Part shown: positions 61,001 through 64,000 of the stretch, piece by piece
Numbering within the stretch: position 1 is the first letter of the stretch
How the letters are laid out: each line of letters begins with the position of its first letter
Source of the DNA: Paragonimus heterotremus
Lineage: Eukaryota; Platyhelminthes; Trematoda; Plagiorchiida; Troglotrematidae
Direction of reading: 5' to 3'
DNA: 64,000 nucleotides
Assembly (NCBI GenBank): GCA_013368495.1
Contig: LUCH01000160.1
Span: 62,001-126,000 of the forward strand
Translations under genes and position numbers: made by a program
Notes under the pieces: model-generated
What the model was told of the DNA's origin: nothing
Seen by the model: only the letters and a program-made list of their open reading frames with translations
The model's database searches: none

Positions 61001-62278
61001 ACTGTGTTCGAGACTACACGCAAGCAGTGTTAAATTTTGAACTCCATGAAAATTAGGCACGCTTTTTGTTGCCTCCTTGTCTTGTTGAAGAGTGACAGGC
61101 TAGTGCATTTGTAGCTTAATTAATGATAACAACGAACTTTGCAAAGCTGATTGTGGTTTTTAATCAAGACATCTGGTTCGTTTCAGTTATTCATTGAAAA
61201 TGCACCTCAATCAGCCAATGAGGAGTTATTTCTGGTTAGCTGTTTCAAACGTACTTTAAGCTTCGGCAGAATCTGTCCGTTCTACCTCTGGCAACCGATC
61301 CACTGAGTTGGGTATATTTTGTCATTAAAACTTCCGGCTTGCAACTTACTAATTCAAGAAGAACGACGTACAGTCCTCACTAGTTGCTGCCGACTCATCT
61401 ACCAGCCTGTTACCTCTGATACTCAGTAATGAACCCCGGAAAGTGAAGTAAAGTGTATATATCTGTTGTAGCACGCGTACCTTGTCGGTCGTTGATTGGA
61501 TAATGCTACGCATACCTCATTCAACTAAAGTGCTGAAAACCCGATTCCGACCTAGGGACTAGTATAAACCCAAAATTGTTTGCCTAGATGTCATATCTTT
61601 TTTGTTTTCTATTCATGGCAAGTTACCATCTTGTGAAATTAAAAGAACGATTTGACTTCTGTCTCATAGCAATGTTTAAGGGTTGAGTGTAATTAAATGA
61701 TGGATGACTTCTGAATAGCACGCGGTCGTAGACAGTCTTGTGGCTGCAGAGAGGTTTAGTTGCAATACCGTTGCTAAAAGTGCACAACTTGTGTGGTGTG
61801 TATACTGCTAACATCCGTGAAGTGTTCCTAAGGTTTTTTTGCCATCATTTTAAACAGAAGTGATTAAATATTTCTGATAAACTAGTGTATATGTTCCAGA
61901 AGGTTGTATGATATAAAATGCCTACTCAGATGACCCTAAGACATCCTAACGTGTATGTGAAGGGATGTTCTGAATCAACACCACATGTTGCAGTTTGTCT
62001 TGTAGGATAAATTTCATTCACACTAGATGTTTAAGGTAATATAACTGACGGCCCTTCGGGTAGTCTTTCTTGACGCTTCCAGCTTGAAACTATCACGACA
62101 CACTGGTTGTCTGTTGTAAGAGTGGTCAAACACTGTTAACCGGTCAATGAACATCTCAAAGTGTTCGGATCATATGTTTTCGTTTGACGGAGCTAAGTGA
62201 TATGTAGCCCGAACCATACACTTCAACTGGGTCAAGCTGATTAGCTTAGTGGTCACTGACTCTATCACACAAACTGAC
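55084..62278 (-). other. Filamin intron 1-2
   Basis: 7.2 kb. Penelope-like endonuclease remnant at 59.2-59.65 kb. 55.1-58.8 kb and 59.7-62.2 kb show no supported gene. Confidence 0.75.
59200..59650 (+). mobile_element. Penelope-like GIY-YIG endonuclease remnant
   Basis: Plus strand reads LCDYACTCKYEYTDRTTNQS then ETPVNECIPK and a stop. In another frame it continues SVIKKHLCDTDHRVYG, ISSVIREPSKIRSLLRLLHT and CIQKLMV. These match C.Y.C.C..YVGRT......VNEHIPKW, then SAI.KHL..TGHRV and the LC.QK...L.LPW end of the endonuclease domain. One frameshift and several stops show an old copy. It lies in the 7.2-kb filamin intron, opposite strand. Confidence 0.65.
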
Positions 62279-62396
62279 CTTGACCAGCCTGTTTGCAATC
62301 CACAGTGAAGTGAGTCGGTTCCCCGCGTACCACACTCTCCACACCGGGACCAAACACACGCACCCGACCAGGTTGGCTGGGCTCAGCCACGTCCAC
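62279..62396 (-). CDS. FLN: Filamin exon 1 of window: first half of an R7-like repeat
   Basis: Internal exon of a filamin, the actin-crosslinking scaffold built from Ig-like repeats. It reads RVRVFGPGVE, then PTHFTVDCKQAGQG, the standard A-B strand signature of a filamin repeat. It best matches the repeat just before the SKI-type R8 of vertebrate filamins (R7). The acceptor is TTACAG before GTG and the donor is GTCAGT. The exon is 118 nt, enters at phase 0 and leaves one base (G). Residues 1-39 of the assembled window protein. Earlier exons (actin-binding domain, R1-R6) were not seen up to 64000, so the gene continues off the right edge. Seen: splice sites and motif. Repeat number: inferred from order. 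Confidence 0.93.
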
Positions 62397-64000
62397 CTGT
62401 AACAGGAAACCGGATGGTATGCATAAACTAAATGGAGAACACAATATTAAACAGCTACAGTCACTATGACTACCTGTGGTTACAGTTGACCAGATAGCCC
62501 ATAAGACTGAAATACATTCTCTATCTGGGAAAGTCGGGCAAGCTGGTTTGGGGCCAAAAAGTTACAAGGAAATAACAACTCACAATTTGATGAATGAAGC
62601 AGAAGTCGCCTAATAGGAATGATTTACCTGATCAGACATCATTGAAAAGTGTTAACTGTACAATGTTATACTTGACCCAGCAAATGATGCGGTGACTACC
62701 ATTATCATCTTGTGGATTCTAAAACAGTATGGGAATGTACACACCTGATCGGTTTTTCGACTACTTGACGGGATAGTTTAAAATTTGGGGTGAGTACTAC
62801 GGTGTCAATTGTAGCGGTGACGTACAGCATGTCTCTAAACAGACAAACAACAAGATAGTTGAATTTATTTTGCCATTCACCACCCAATCAAGTTGATTCT
62901 ATCGATGAGAGGCTGTCCATTGTCACTATTAAGTCAAGGTTGACAACATCATCGGAAATAGGGTGGCCATCACCAGTAAAGTTGGCTGGTGCCTAATGAG
63001 CCATAGGCAATCAACACCACTGTCTCCGTCCACCTAGTCAAACACAAGCATTAAACGTACATTAGACAACACTTACGATCACTTCATATATGCCAAATAA
63101 CCAATCAAGAACCGAATGAACGATTTGCAGTCATGTAGCGACTACAAGACTCAGGTTTTTGAATGGACACTATGCAAAAGTGGTTTTTTTCCGAATTCGC
63201 GTTAACGCTGGCCACAAACCAAAGAGAACAGCTGCCAGTTAGAGTGGTCCAGTTAACAAATCAGCCTGACATAATGGATTGGTCGCATTAGTTCCAGCTA
63301 ACAGACTACTGACTGAACCTACATCTGTTTACTTAGTCAGTTTTAAATTGCGGTTCAGTGCTACCATTGCTGTCCATAACACTTATTAGGACGGCTACTA
63401 TGTCTCCTCACGAGGAGTCGAGCATCAAGAGAAAGATTCAGATGTTGCCGATGAGTGACACATGATTCTTTAATCGTTCTTAATTGGCGGTCACTGGTAC
63501 ATTGGTTGGCTATATCACCACACAAGAGCATGACCAGAGTTCTAGTTCCAGCCACGGCAAGGATATGCATCATTAACTAGCTCTAACAAGAGTGAAACTC
63601 GAGTCTGGTGTGTCTTCTGAAAGGAGCTGGACAAAATATCTGTGTGATTGTGGAAGTTGCGTCCGATTATCGTACTATACTAACCAGAATCCCCTACTGC
63701 TTATCAAAGATGACATATAACTTTATCTTTTTAAAGTTGAGTTATCAAGAATATGTGTTCGCATTTGTATCATCATGTTTGATGTTACTGGTAGCTGGGA
63801 AGACAAAACAATGAAACCGATTGTCGATTACTGGTTACAGGTCTACTCAAATGGCCCAGTAAAAAGCAAACACTGTATAGGAGGAACAAAAAGCGTTCAG
63901 ACAGTTAGCAACTAAAACATGTGTTGCAAATGCCACTGTCTAAATAATTTGTACAGCAATATAGAAGCGACGTTCCTTGAGCTCACAATGCCTAAACAGG
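62397..64000 (-). other. Filamin intron above the first exon in the window
   Basis: Hammerhead SINE at 63480-63640; no R6 exon recognised up to the edge. Confidence 0.65.
63480..63640 (+). mobile_element. Hammerhead SINE copy (HH-5)
   Basis: TTCCAGCCACGGCAAGGATA, then GCATCATTAACTA (box 1 lost), GCTCTAACAAGAGT (helix II), GAAA, CTCGAGTC and TGGTGTGTCTTC. Helix II, GAAA and the GTC site are well kept. Confidence 0.68.

Noticed and set aside
1..64000. CRISPR array, operon or prokaryotic origin
   Set aside because: No regularly spaced repeats; introns with GT..AG sites, SINEs and filamin show an animal nuclear genome.

Overview
The window is from an animal nuclear genome: spliced genes with GT..AG introns, mostly one to eleven kb long, set in old retroelement debris. 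The mix of debris (Penelope-like retroelements with GIY-YIG endonuclease, a tRNA-headed SINE and a hammerhead-ribozyme SINE resembling the schistosome SM-alpha type), together with the protein sequences, suggests a digenean trematode. I cannot name the species.

The main gene is filamin on the minus strand. Fifteen consecutive internal exons (62279-62396 down to 1908-2189) join without a phase conflict into about 1228 codons. They correspond to vertebrate filamin Ig-like repeats R7 to the start of R20, with hinge 1 between R15 and R16. The actin-binding domain and early repeats must lie beyond 64000, and the rest of R20 to R24 below position 1. A repeat equivalent to vertebrate R10 is absent. 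A Met/Ala-rich linker sits before R9. R8 has an uncertain 5' exon boundary.

The largest filamin intron (26618-37782) holds, on the opposite strand, what looks like a tandem array of small CUB-like genes about 4.5-5 kb apart (3' ends near 27.6, 32.6 and 37.1 kb). The copy at 36.5-37.5 kb can be read over four exons with CUB-like cysteine spacing. The other two share its last-intron phase, and both have a 47-nt last intron. This array is the best candidate for undescribed biology in the window.

Mobile DNA fills the other introns. There are at least five clear Penelope-like fragments, one with a 5' inversion (29.5-30.4 kb) and one flanked by inverted terminal sequences that carry a near-ideal minimal hammerhead ribozyme (45.26-45.88 kb). 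Nine decayed copies of a hammerhead SINE are present, along with three copies of a tRNA-headed SINE, one of them in a roughly 250-bp palindrome. No complete autonomous element, rRNA gene, functional tRNA gene or CRISPR array was seen.
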